Source: CADCTM01 sp049671305 (GTDB lineage Bacteria > Cyanobacteriota > Cyanobacteriia > Cyanobacteriales > Coleofasciculaceae). From it: DNA of 64,000 bases. The stretch is taken from positions 1 to 64,000 of the forward strand of contig JBATUR010000045.1 in the NCBI GenBank assembly GCA_049671305.1, read 5' to 3'. The notes beneath the pieces are model-generated. The model had not been told where the DNA came from. It searched no databases and saw nothing but the letters and a program-made list of their open reading frames with translations. Both the position numbers and the translations under genes were made by a program. Below, in pieces: positions 54,415-63,134 of this stretch. Each line of letters starts with the position of its first letter. Position 1 is the first letter of the stretch.

Positions 54415-54780
54415 ATGGAACGTTTAATCAAACAAGGTGCAGGTTGGCGTCTGGGATGGAACCCGGAAGCGGTAGAATATCATGGTTTAGTTGGTGGAGA
54501 TGATTGGGCGATCGAGCTTTCTGGGGCAGAGTTGGAAGATTTTTGCCGTTTATTGATGCAATTATCTCAAACCATGAGCCAAATGGCAAGTGAGTTGATG
54601 GATGAAGAGAAAATTGCTTGTGAAGCGGAAAGCAACCTACTTTGGATGGAAGTAGAAGGACTACCATCAGCTTATAGCCTGAGTTTTATTTTAAATACAG
54701 GGCGACGCTGTGAGGGAAGTTGGCATCAAGAGGCGGTTTCTGGTTTAGTGCAAGCGGCGGCATCGCTCAAAGTATTTTAG
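54415..54780 (+). CDS. DUF1818 family protein
   Basis: 121 aa. Family signature GAGWRLGWNPEAVEYHGLVG, then DDWAIELSGAELEDFCRLL and a C-terminal GRRCEGSWHQEAV. The domain is largely confined to cyanobacteria and plastids and has no established function. It is 48 bp behind the previous gene on the same strand and 48 bp before tRNA-Pro. Confidence 0.9.
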   Translation: MERLIKQGAGWRLGWNPEAVEYHGLVGGDDWAIELSGAELEDFCRLLMQLSQTMSQMASELMDEEKIACEAESNLLWMEVEGLPSAYSLSFILNTGRRCEGSWHQEAVSGLVQAAASLKVF

Positions 54781-54827
54781 ATAGTTTTGTGGTTATCAAA
54801 TGTTATGATATACTAGATAAGCTTATT

Positions 54828-54901
54828 CGGGGCGTAGCGCAGCTTGGTAGCGCACCACTTTGGGGTAGTGGGGGTCGTGGGTTCAAATCCCGCCGCTCCG
54901 A
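54828..54901 (+). tRNA. tRNA-Pro (GGG anticodon)
   Basis: 74 nt cloverleaf: acceptor CGGGGCG/CGCTCCG, D-arm GCGC/GCGC, anticodon arm CCACT/AGTGG with loop TTGGGGT (anticodon GGG), T-arm with TTCAAAT and discriminator A. CCA is not encoded. GGG reads CCC and CCU proline codons. Confidence 0.95.
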
Positions 54902-54940
54902 TTGAAAAAAAATTAAAGTTATACATCCCTAAATTTTTGC

Positions 54941-54978
54941 TTAAGATGGCAAATTGTCATATTAAGATTTAATCTTAA
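54941..54978 (+). promoter_or_regulatory. TTAAGAT repeats upstream of the metallophosphoesterase gene (Pho-box-like candidate)
   Basis: TTAAGAT occurs at 54941 and 54962 (21 bp apart, two helical turns) and is followed by a perfect 8-bp inverted repeat TTAAGATT/AATCTTAA at 54962-54978. TTAA repeats are reminiscent of cyanobacterial Pho boxes, and the downstream gene is a phosphoesterase, but the spacing is not the standard 11-bp direct repeat. Confidence 0.25.
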
Positions 54979-55116
54979 AGTTACTACGGTTTATGAGCAG
55001 CAAGGCAATCGTTAATTTCCGCTTGCTAATCACACTGACGCCATACAAAAAACATGACAGCGCTACAGCTAACTGCTAAAGTGCGATCAGATTAGTTGTA
55101 TCTTTGAAGACGAGCA

Positions 55117-57021
55117 ATGCTAAAGCGTCTAACCAGTCGCCCTGTTCTTATTGCAGCAGTGATTATCGGCTTTATTGCTCTTGCACCAATCATTGTACTC
55201 TTTCCCAAGCCGCCAATCGTGACCTCTGCTCCTGGGTTGCTAACTGATCCCTTTTTGCAACTGCCGACACAAACATCAGTGCGAGTGGTTTGGTTTACCG
55301 AATTTGCAGGCACTAAACATAGCGTAGCTTATGGACAGGGGCTGACACAAAAAGTGTCCGCGACCAGCATCAAACTAACACGCATACGTGAAGACCAAAA
55401 TTCCTCAGTTGGCAAACAAATTAAAGACGCCCAAATCTACAAAAAGCCCACAAAACGGGACATTTGGCGTCATGAAGCAATTATCAGTAAATTAACAGCA
55501 GGGCAACGGGTTCCCTACCAAGTTACAAGTATACGGGAAGATGGGCAAACTCTCAGTAGTCAGCAATTTACCTTAACATCTGCACCGAAACAACAAGTAC
55601 CCCTCAAAATCTTACTAACTTCAGACCATCAATTAATGCCGATGACAGCAGCAAACCTGCAAAAGGTAGACAAAACAATCGGCAAAGTTGATGCAATCTT
55701 TATGGCTGGAGACTTAGTTAATATACCTGATCGTGCCTCAGAATGGTTTGATGATAATCGAGGCGGCGCTTTTTTTCCTGTCCTCCAAGGACGTGCCAAT
55801 TATCAACTAGAACGAGAAGGAATTAAAACGACATATAAAGGCGCTTCCTTAATTCAATATGCTCCTTTATTTACAGCTACCGGCAACCATGAAGTAATGG
55901 GGCGTTTTTCAATGGAAAGCAGTTTAAATGACCAATTCAACGACGCTTATCCCCGCATAGCTGCCCAGGCAATTTACAAAAAAAATGCCAAAAAATTGAA
56001 TAGTAAAAATAATGCCAAATTTCGAGAAAATTGGTTAACAAATAATTCCTTTAATACCGATACATACAACGAAATATTTACCCAACCGCAAGGGAAGAAT
56101 TATTATGCCATAACTTTTGGCGATATTCGCTTAGTAGTTTTGTATGCCACAAATATTTGGAGAACACCCAGTTTAGATGTAGAAGCAAGAGGCAGATATC
56201 GTGAACGCAAGCTTGACTTAAATAACCCTGTAAAATGGGGTTATGGACAGCATATATTTGAACCTATAGCCAAAGGAAGCGAGCAGTATCAATGGTTACA
56301 GACAGAACTAAATAGTTCGCAGTTCAAACAAGCTAAGTATAAAATCGTGATGTTTCACCATCCGCCCCATACTTTAGGTGACAATATTGTACCAGCTTAT
56401 ACTAATCCCATTCAGCGAATTAATCGAGATAAAAAAAGAAAAATTAACTCAGTAAGTTATAGATATCCCAAAGCAAATGATTATCTAACTCGTGACGTTG
56501 TGCCACTTTTGGAAAAATCTGGAGTACAAATGGTATTTTATGGACATTCCCATCTATGGAATCGCTTTCAATCAGCTAATGGCACACACTTTTTAGAATC
56601 TTCTAATGTGGGCAATACTTATGGTGCATATATTGGTAATAAAAAGCGTCCTATACCAACTGGTTATGGCGTAGATTATAGCGCCGTCGGTGATCCTAAT
56701 GGGTTGAAACCGGTGATGCCAACAATTGCACCGTTAATGGGTGAAAATCAGCAAACATTACCCTATATAGCTAGTAATGATATTACGACTTTTAGTATTT
56801 TAGACACAGCGACGGGTATGGTAAGTAGCTATCGATTTGATACACGAGTACCTAATTCGGATGTAGTCAAATTTGATGAGTTTAGAATTGCTCAACCGCT
56901 GAATTTAGAACCCAAAACCAATAATCTAGTAGCACTTGTGATGATTTCACTTATTGTGGCAACTATCTTGATATCTGCTTGGTTAGTTGGCAATCAAGTT
57001 AATATTTTCACGAAAATGTAG
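55117..57021 (+). CDS. Membrane-anchored metallophosphoesterase
   Basis: 634 aa. Two hydrophobic helices, one at the N-terminus (LIAAVIIGFIALAPIIVLF) and one at the C-terminus (LVALVMISLIVATILISAWL), bracket an extracytoplasmic region. After a fibronectin-like lead domain (~45-155) comes the calcineurin-like core: KILLTSDHQLMP, IFMAGDLVNIPD, TATGNHEVMG, MFHHPPHTLG and FYGHSHLWNRF, covering the five metal-binding motifs. Probably a purple-acid-phosphatase-like enzyme acting at the membrane face. A Pho-box-like repeat lies upstream. Substrate unknown. Confidence 0.88.
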   Translation: MLKRLTSRPVLIAAVIIGFIALAPIIVLFPKPPIVTSAPGLLTDPFLQLPTQTSVRVVWFTEFAGTKHSVAYGQGLTQKVSATSIKLTRIREDQNSSVGKQIKDAQIYKKPTKRDIWRHEAIISKLTAGQRVPYQVTSIREDGQTLSSQQFTLTSAPKQQVPLKILLTSDHQLMPMTAANLQKVDKTIGKVDAIFMAGDLVNIPDRASEWFDDNRGGAFFPVLQGRANYQLEREGIKTTYKGASLIQYAPLFTATGNHEVMGRFSMESSLNDQFNDAYPRIAAQAIYKKNAKKLNSKNNAKFRENWLTNNSFNTDTYNEIFTQPQGKNYYAITFGDIRLVVLYATNIWRTPSLDVEARGRYRERKLDLNNPVKWGYGQHIFEPIAKGSEQYQWLQTELNSSQFKQAKYKIVMFHHPPHTLGDNIVPAYTNPIQRINRDKKRKINSVSYRYPKANDYLTRDVVPLLEKSGVQMVFYGHSHLWNRFQSANGTHFLESSNVGNTYGAYIGNKKRPIPTGYGVDYSAVGDPNGLKPVMPTIAPLMGENQQTLPYIASNDITTFSILDTATGMVSSYRFDTRVPNSDVVKFDEFRIAQPLNLEPKTNNLVALVMISLIVATILISAWLVGNQVNIFTKM

Positions 57022-57271
57022 CAGCAAAGCCTGTAGCTTCAAAAGTATGATTAGTTAGCATTAGTTGATTAAAATTTATTGCAAAAGCTTACATTAAGTA
57101 TATTCTTTCACGAGATATTAAAGAGCAATTCCTTATCTGGTAAGGGTTCCAGTACTTTTTCTTACTATTGAAAACTCATACTTCATAGGGAATAAGTAAT
57201 TAGATAGACGTGGAAGCACTGATATTTTGCTTTACTGAGAGTAGAGATTAAGTAGTTCGGGAGCATTAAAA

Positions 57272-57445
57272 ATGTCAGATAATAAAGATATAGGCTCCAT
57301 AATTAGATCCGCTGCCGGAAACATCTTTTTTGCTTTTTTAACCATTCTTGGTGTCGCTTTCCTTTCTGGCATCCCTGTAGGCAAGGCAGCTCGCGAATTC
57401 TCAGACACAATGTTCCCCCCAAATAACAGCGTGCAATACAAGTAA
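57272..57445 (+). CDS. Small single-pass membrane protein, 57 aa
   Basis: ATG 57272 with GGGAG 8 bases before it opens a 57-aa frame: MSDNKDIGSIIRSAAG, a hydrophobic helix FFAFLTILGVAFLSGIPVG (~19-37) and a soluble tail ending NNSVQYK. A strong intrinsic terminator at 57507-57532 follows, so it is a complete transcription unit. No family was recognised; the opposite-strand ORFs in this place are antisense shadows. Confidence 0.7.
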   Translation: MSDNKDIGSIIRSAAGNIFFAFLTILGVAFLSGIPVGKAAREFSDTMFPPNNSVQYK

Positions 57446-57506
57446 TAATTATCTCTACAGGGAACAATCTTTTTACAGTGCATCTTACTCCCATCATCAG
57501 GATGTC

Positions 57507-57532
57507 CCCGCTCAAAATTGAGCGGGTTTTTT
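57507..57532 (+). terminator. Rho-independent terminator
   Basis: Perfect 9-bp stem CCCGCTCAA / TTGAGCGGG with a 2-nt loop, then TTTTTT. It ends the 57-aa membrane peptide gene. Confidence 0.9.
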
Positions 57533-58068
57533 ATCGCCTGCGCTTTTGTGTTAATTTAAATGAGTAAAATTTAGTAATGATTAATTAGCTCAAGTAGAAA
57601 ATTCTGGATTTTTGGGCATTGGGAATAAAGTTAAATGTATCTCCGCCAAATGAGAATTGCTATATAACAATTTTTAATTAATCTCAATAAGAAACGTTAG
57701 CATAAACAAGTCAGGAGCTGCTCTATATTAAGTAGCTTTCTCTAAGAATTAATTACTAATAAAAATACTAGCTCTAACACAATCCAAAAGATTTGTCAGT
57801 GATAGAGAACTATTAGCGCTCAAAAGCCTTCATTTTTGAGTTTGAGTTAGCATTGAGCAAAAAAATGAGAAATAACCCAGAGCAAATCATTCTTAAAACA
57901 AAGTTAATAAAGCCAGTTTTTTCAAAATCTTCACACAAACAATTATTCTCCTATAGTTGAGTTGAATGATAGTCGCATAGAATCATAGATAAGTCTGGAG
58001 GCTTTTTAAAATCTCCTAAGTTTTCCTCAATAACTTCACTACAAAAAGCCGTTCTCAAGTTCGTTATT
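57533..58068. other. Gene-free AT-rich leader before the histidine kinase
   Basis: About 540 bp without an open frame above chance. The composition is strongly AT-rich with many T/A runs. A weak inverted pair GCTCAAAA/TTTTTGAG near 57818-57841 is the only structure I noticed. Confidence 0.4.
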
Positions 58069-60777
58069 ATGCTGGAACTCTCACAGATATTTTTTGGTAA
58101 AGAAATTATCAACTATGGATATAGCTATCTGATAAAACTCGGTTTATTGTGGATAACTGTATTGATTAAAATGCTCATTAACTTCATTTGTATTTCAATT
58201 GCACCGCTAATAATTTTATACTTACATCAGTATTTAAATCTTTCCTTAAAAAAAATATGCGCGGGGTTGTTTCCTAAATTTGAAACCGAAGCATCATCAA
58301 GCCAAAGACTAGCTTTACTGGTTCAACAAACCCCGCTAGCAGTAATTGAATGGACTGATGATTTTAAGATAGCTGCCTGGAATCCTGCCGCCGAAAAAAT
58401 TTTTGGCTACAGTAAAAATGAAGCATTAGGATGTCTTGGTATTGAATTAATAGTACCTCAGCAAGAGAGGAAACAAGTTAATCAAATTTGGGAGCAGTTG
58501 TTGCAGCAAGAAGGTGGAACACGTAGCACCAATCAAAATTGTACGAAAGAAGGTAAAACAATTTATTGCGAGTGGTATAACACGCCACTAATTAATAATA
58601 AAGGGCAGGTAATTGGTGTTGCTTCACTAGTTCAAGATATCAGTGAGCGTAAACTTGCTCAACAAGCCGAGTCACAAGCAAAAGATGACCTAGAAGTGCA
58701 AGTAGAAGCACGTACCGCACAATTAAAGCAAGCCTTAATTGAGCTTAAAGAAGTAATTGCTTACCTAAAACAAGAAATTTCACAACGCCGGGAAGTAGAA
58801 GCCGCTTTAGAAGAAAGAGAACAACAATATCGCTCAGTTGTTGATAACGTCAAAGAAGTTATTTTCCAAGCTGATATTTATGGTGACTGGACTTTTCTTA
58901 ATCCTGCCTGGAGTGAAATCACGGGTTTTGGACTTGCCGACACAATTGGTACTTGTTGTTTAGATTACATTCATCCTAACGACAGACAAAACAATATAGA
59001 ACAATTTCAATCTTTATTAAAACGCAAAAAAGAACATTGTCGCCACGAAGTTCGCTATCTCACAGCACAAGGTAATTACCGTTGGATCGAAATATTTGCT
59101 CAATTAAGCTTCGATGCCGAAGGCACAATTAACGGCACTTGTGGCACTTTATATGACATCACAGAACGACATTTAGGCGAAGCTGCACTTCGGCAAAGTG
59201 AAGAAAGATTCCGTTCCTTAGTTGCCAATATTCCAGGGATAGTCTATCGTCGTGGACACGATCCGGAGTGGACAACATATTTCATCAGTCAAGAAATTGA
59301 AAAAATTTCTGGCTATCCAATTGCTGATTTATTGCATAATCAAGTCTGTAGTTTTGCTAGTTTAATTGAACCACAAGACCGCTTAAGAGTTGAAACAACT
59401 ATCTCAAACTCTATAGCTCAAAAACAACCCTACGTCATTGAATATCGGGCAATTTGTGCTGATAAAAGTGTAAAATACTTATATGAAAAAGGTCAAGGAG
59501 TCTTCGACAAAAACGGCAATTTACTTTGGTTAGATGGTGTTATCTTTGACAGCACAGAATACAAACATACACAAGAAGAATTGCGCTCTAGTGAAGAAAA
59601 TTTTCGTCAACTAACAGAAAATATTCGAGAAGTCTTCTTTTTAACTACTCCAGAATTAGACCAAATCCTCTATATTAGTCCCGCTTACGAAGAAATTTGG
59701 GGATGCACTACACAAAGCCTTTATCAAAAGCCGTTATCCTGGTTAGATAGCGTGCATCCAGAGGATCGAAATCGCTTAATATCTACTTCTACAAGAAATC
59801 TCAAAAAAAAGCACAACTTTAAGATAGACTATCGGATTGTACGACCAGATGGCTTAGTACGCTGGGTAGGAATGCGTTCTATCCTAATTCGTAACGAGGC
59901 GGAAATAGTGACACGCATTGCCGGTTTGGTAGAAGATATTACAGAACGAAAACAAGCCGAAACCGAAATATTAAATGCTTTAGCCAAAGAAAAAGAACTT
60001 GGCGATCTCAAATCCCGTTTTGTCTCGGTTACCTCTCATGAATTCCGCACACCGCTAACAACAATTATGTCCACTGCCGAGTTATTAGAACATTACGAAT
60101 GGACAAAACAAGAAAAAATTGAACAATTGCAACTGATTCAAGATGCCGTAAGACAAATGCTGCAATTATTAGAAGATATCCTCTTAATTGGTACTGCTGA
60201 TGCTGGACAACTTCGCTTTAATCCTGAACCACTAGAACTCAACGAATTTTGTCAGCATTTAGTTAGCCAAATCGAGCAGGGAGCTAATTCTATATCAACT
60301 AACATTAACGAAACCAGCTTCAAGCAAGCCTCAATCAAATTGATATGTTTGGAAAGAACTTTTTTAGCTTGCATGGATAAAAAACTGCTCAGGCAATTGC
60401 TGTTTAATTTGCTCTCCAATGCCCTCAAATATTCACCTTCTGGCGGTACAATTGAGCTGAAACTAACAAGTAAAGGTGAGCAGGCAATTTTCCAAATCCA
60501 AGATCAAGGACTTGGCATACCAAAAGAAGACCAACCACGACTGTTTGAATTTTTTCATCGAGCCAAAAATGTCGGCGCGATTTCTGGTACCGGATTAGGG
60601 TTAGCAATTGTCAAGCAATGCGTTGATATTCATGGTGGAAGTATTACCGTTGATAGTGAGGTTGGCAGCGGAACACGATTTACCGTGACACTTCCTTTAA
60701 AAAACCATTTCTTGATCGCGCCATACAACACTAAACTAGCCAACCAAACCCCAAAAAGGCAACGACAAGCTACCTGA
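58069..60777 (+). CDS. Multi-PAS sensor histidine kinase
   Basis: 902 aa. The N-terminal ~60 residues include a hydrophobic pair (LLWITVLIKMLINFICISIA and following) that anchors it. Four PAS domains follow (starts near 80, 258, 383 and 510), with a coiled coil between the first two. HisKA H-box SHEFRTPLTTIM puts the phospho-histidine near residue 657. The HATPase has the N-box FNLLSNALKYSP, G1 QDQGLGIP and G2 GTGLGLAI, all intact, so it should be an active kinase. The signal is unknown; a GGDEF-EAL response regulator lies 98 bp downstream, so the two likely work together. Confidence 0.93.
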   Translation: MLELSQIFFGKEIINYGYSYLIKLGLLWITVLIKMLINFICISIAPLIILYLHQYLNLSLKKICAGLFPKFETEASSSQRLALLVQQTPLAVIEWTDDFKIAAWNPAAEKIFGYSKNEALGCLGIELIVPQQERKQVNQIWEQLLQQEGGTRSTNQNCTKEGKTIYCEWYNTPLINNKGQVIGVASLVQDISERKLAQQAESQAKDDLEVQVEARTAQLKQALIELKEVIAYLKQEISQRREVEAALEEREQQYRSVVDNVKEVIFQADIYGDWTFLNPAWSEITGFGLADTIGTCCLDYIHPNDRQNNIEQFQSLLKRKKEHCRHEVRYLTAQGNYRWIEIFAQLSFDAEGTINGTCGTLYDITERHLGEAALRQSEERFRSLVANIPGIVYRRGHDPEWTTYFISQEIEKISGYPIADLLHNQVCSFASLIEPQDRLRVETTISNSIAQKQPYVIEYRAICADKSVKYLYEKGQGVFDKNGNLLWLDGVIFDSTEYKHTQEELRSSEENFRQLTENIREVFFLTTPELDQILYISPAYEEIWGCTTQSLYQKPLSWLDSVHPEDRNRLISTSTRNLKKKHNFKIDYRIVRPDGLVRWVGMRSILIRNEAEIVTRIAGLVEDITERKQAETEILNALAKEKELGDLKSRFVSVTSHEFRTPLTTIMSTAELLEHYEWTKQEKIEQLQLIQDAVRQMLQLLEDILLIGTADAGQLRFNPEPLELNEFCQHLVSQIEQGANSISTNINETSFKQASIKLICLERTFLACMDKKLLRQLLFNLLSNALKYSPSGGTIELKLTSKGEQAIFQIQDQGLGIPKEDQPRLFEFFHRAKNVGAISGTGLGLAIVKQCVDIHGGSITVDSEVGSGTRFTVTLPLKNHFLIAPYNTKLANQTPKRQRQAT

Positions 60778-60875
60778 AAAATTAAAGGTTATTTCCAAAA
60801 GTTTTTCAAGACTATCTGTTAGTGTTATTCTCAACCCGATCTACCACATATTTACCGATACAAAGATAATAGCTC

Positions 60876-62606
60876 ATGAATAAAATTCTGGTAATTGAAG
60901 ACGAGCAAGCAATTAGATCTAACCTGCTTAAACTTCTTAGCATTGAAGGGTTCCAGATGCTTGGTGCAGAAAATGGAGTGCGTGGCGTTGAACTTGCCAA
61001 AACACATCAGCCTGACTTAATTATCTGTGATATTTTGATGCCTAAATTAGATGGCTATGGAGTCTTAAAAGCCTTACAAGAAGACCCCACTACTGCCACA
61101 ATACCTTTTATTTTTCTGACTGCCAAAGCCGATCGCTCCGACTGGCGTCAGGCAATGAACATGGGTGCAGATGATTACTTAACCAAACCCTTTAGTCGAA
61201 GTGAACTGCTAGAAGCGATCGCCACTCGACTGCACAAACAAGAAAACCTCAGCCAAAAGCATACCCTACAACTCAAACAAGCTCAAGACCAACTCAAGCA
61301 CCTATTACATTACAACCAATTAACCAACCTCCCCAACCGACTGGTTTTACAAGAGCAATTTGATCAGCAACTCGCTCAAAAAACCAAAAGTCCCCAACTC
61401 CCACTCTTAGCGATCGGTTTAGAACAACTGCACCGCATTAACAGTACTCTAGGAGATGCCAGCGGTGATTTATTACTGCAAGCTGTCGCCGAACGTTTAC
61501 AAAAATGTGTTAGCAGACAAGACATCGTGGCTCACCTAGGTGCAGCTCAATTCGCAATCCTGCTGAGAACCACCTCTGATCGCCTAGAAGTGGCACAAAT
61601 TGCCCAAATCCTTTTAAACGCCTTCAACGCACCTTTCCTCGTTGGCGTCCATGAAATCGTCCTCACAGCTAAAATTGGCATCGCTTTCTATGGTCGTGAT
61701 GGTCGTGATTTAGATACTCTTATTAAACACGCCAGTTCAGCACGAGAAGATGCCAGGAAACCGGGCAACGATCCTTATCAATTTTATATCGCTTCCATTG
61801 GGGCAAAATCACAAGAAGCTTTAATGCTAGAACTTGAACTACACCAAGCTTTAGAAAGAGCAGAATTTCAATTATATTACCAACCAAAAGTCAATCCTCT
61901 AACCGGAGAAATTAAAGGAGCAGAAGCCTTAGTTCGTTGGTATCATCCAACGCGGGGTTCAATTTCTCCAGCCGAATTTGTGCCGATGGCGGAGAAAACT
62001 GGGTTTATTATTCCCTTGGGAGAATGGGTTTTAAAAACAGCTTGCGCTCAAGCCAAAATTTGGCAAGATGCTGGTTTTTCGCCGTTACGAATTGCGGTAA
62101 ACTTGTCAGGACATCAGTTTAATCAACCAAATCTCAGCGGCTTAGTAATTGATACGCTCAAAGAAACCGGACTTGATCCCAACTATTTAGAATTAGAAAT
62201 TACCGAAAGTGCCTTGATGCATAATCCTGAAAAAGCTATTGAAACTTTAGGTGAACTAAAAGCGATCGGTATTCAAATTTCCATTGATGACTTTGGCACA
62301 GGTTATTCTTCACTCAGCTATCTAAGACAGTTTCCTTTTGATACTCTCAAACTAGACCGTTCTTTTATTACTCAAGCTGCCAATGATGAGAAAGATGCAG
62401 CAATTACAATTGCAATTCTCCAAATGGCTCGTAATCTCAATTTAAAAATTGTGGCAGAAGGCGTAGAAACCGCAAGTCAATTGGCATTTCTCCATGCTCA
62501 TCAATGTGATGAAATCCAAGGCTATTGGTTTAGTCCACCGCTGTCAGCAGAAAGACTGGAAGAGTTGCTGCGTGCAGGTAAATCTCTGCCAATCATGACT
62601 TGTTGA
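60876..62606 (+). CDS. Response regulator with degenerate GGDEF and intact EAL domain
   Basis: 576 aa. REC domain at the N-terminus: LVIEDEQAIRSN (acidic pocket), IICDILMPKLDG with the phospho-Asp, FLTAKADRSDW and the YLTKPF lysine. The GGDEF motif reads LGAAQF, so no cyclase activity is expected. The EAL domain keeps EALVRW, the NLSGHQF and EITESA strands, DDFGTGYSSLSYL and AEGVETASQ, all needed for c-di-GMP phosphodiesterase activity. The likely kinase is the gene just upstream. Net role: degrade c-di-GMP when phosphorylated, tuning motility or biofilm state; inferred. Confidence 0.93.
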   Translation: MNKILVIEDEQAIRSNLLKLLSIEGFQMLGAENGVRGVELAKTHQPDLIICDILMPKLDGYGVLKALQEDPTTATIPFIFLTAKADRSDWRQAMNMGADDYLTKPFSRSELLEAIATRLHKQENLSQKHTLQLKQAQDQLKHLLHYNQLTNLPNRLVLQEQFDQQLAQKTKSPQLPLLAIGLEQLHRINSTLGDASGDLLLQAVAERLQKCVSRQDIVAHLGAAQFAILLRTTSDRLEVAQIAQILLNAFNAPFLVGVHEIVLTAKIGIAFYGRDGRDLDTLIKHASSAREDARKPGNDPYQFYIASIGAKSQEALMLELELHQALERAEFQLYYQPKVNPLTGEIKGAEALVRWYHPTRGSISPAEFVPMAEKTGFIIPLGEWVLKTACAQAKIWQDAGFSPLRIAVNLSGHQFNQPNLSGLVIDTLKETGLDPNYLELEITESALMHNPEKAIETLGELKAIGIQISIDDFGTGYSSLSYLRQFPFDTLKLDRSFITQAANDEKDAAITIAILQMARNLNLKIVAEGVETASQLAFLHAHQCDEIQGYWFSPPLSAERLEELLRAGKSLPIMTC

Positions 62607-62619
62607 AATAGTAATTAAT

Positions 62620-62650
62620 GGCTTCATCCGTTTCAATTGCCCGTTCTACT
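62620..62650 (-). pseudogene. Short hsdS 3'-fragment remnant
   Basis: 31 bp here match 63204-63234 inside the hsdS gene with only 3 mismatches, corresponding to ERAIETDEA on the minus strand. It lies just past the relE stop. This looks like a leftover of a duplicated or rearranged hsdS end. Confidence 0.4.
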
Positions 62651-62915
62651 AGGGAAAGTACCTGTAGACTTCTTTGCGATGAAGAACTCTCACAAAGACA
62701 ACAACATCATTATTAATAAGAATGCCGATTCTGTAGTCTCCAACTCGAATACGGTAGTAGTCTCCTTCTGCTTTGAGCTTTTTAACATTGCTCATATCTT
62801 CAAAGATTTCGGCATCTTCAATCTCCAAGATTACCGCTTTAATTCTTGTGAGCAAATCCTTATCTCGAAGTTTGCTTAAATCTTTTTCAAAACTTTTTCT
62901 AAATTCAACTTCCAC
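62649..62915 (-). CDS. relE: RelE-type toxin
   Basis: 88 aa from GTG 62915. MEVEFRKSFEKDLSKLRDKD opens the RelE fold; LKAEGDYYRIRVGDYRIGIL and RVLHRKEVYRYFP hold the basic and Arg/Tyr/His residues used for mRNA cleavage on the ribosome. Its start lies 2 bp past the antitoxin stop, so they are coupled. Placed downstream of hsdS, a common arrangement in type I restriction operons. Confidence 0.9.
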   Translation of the reverse strand: MEVEFRKSFEKDLSKLRDKDLLTRIKAVILEIEDAEIFEDMSNVKKLKAEGDYYRIRVGDYRIGILINNDVVVFVRVLHRKEVYRYFP

Positions 62916-62917
62916 AA

Positions 62918-63121
62918 CTACGGCTCTATAATTTTGAAAATCGCTTCTCTGCTAACAGGTTCTGTTTCTTCACCTTCTTGAATTGCCCGTTCCATAGCGA
63001 TATCTTCGATAATTTCTGATAGCAGTTTAGAAAACTCCTCTCGATTCTCTTGAAAAAGTTCAAGAATTGTGGCTTTAAGTACTTCTTTGAATTGATCTGA
63101 ATTCAAGGTAATTTCTGTCAT
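62918..63121 (-). CDS. Antitoxin of the RelE pair
   Basis: 67 aa. Acidic helices (FKEVLKATILELFQENREE, LLSEIIEDIAMERAIQEGEE) and an end SREAIFKIIEP. It has the shape of small antitoxins that dock on RelE, but the DNA-binding part is not obvious. It lies 13 bp after hsdS and 2 bp before the toxin. Confidence 0.8.
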   Translation of the reverse strand: MTEITLNSDQFKEVLKATILELFQENREEFSKLLSEIIEDIAMERAIQEGEETEPVSREAIFKIIEP

Positions 63122-63134
63122 CTTTTCTGTGTAG

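Noticed and set aside
57232..57515. Two minus-strand frames overlapping 57272-57445
   Set aside because: The plus-strand 57-aa frame has the ribosome-binding site, the transmembrane helix and the terminator; the minus frames look like shadows.
61530..61570. Active GGDEF diguanylate cyclase
   Set aside because: The motif reads LGAAQF, missing the catalytic acidic residues.
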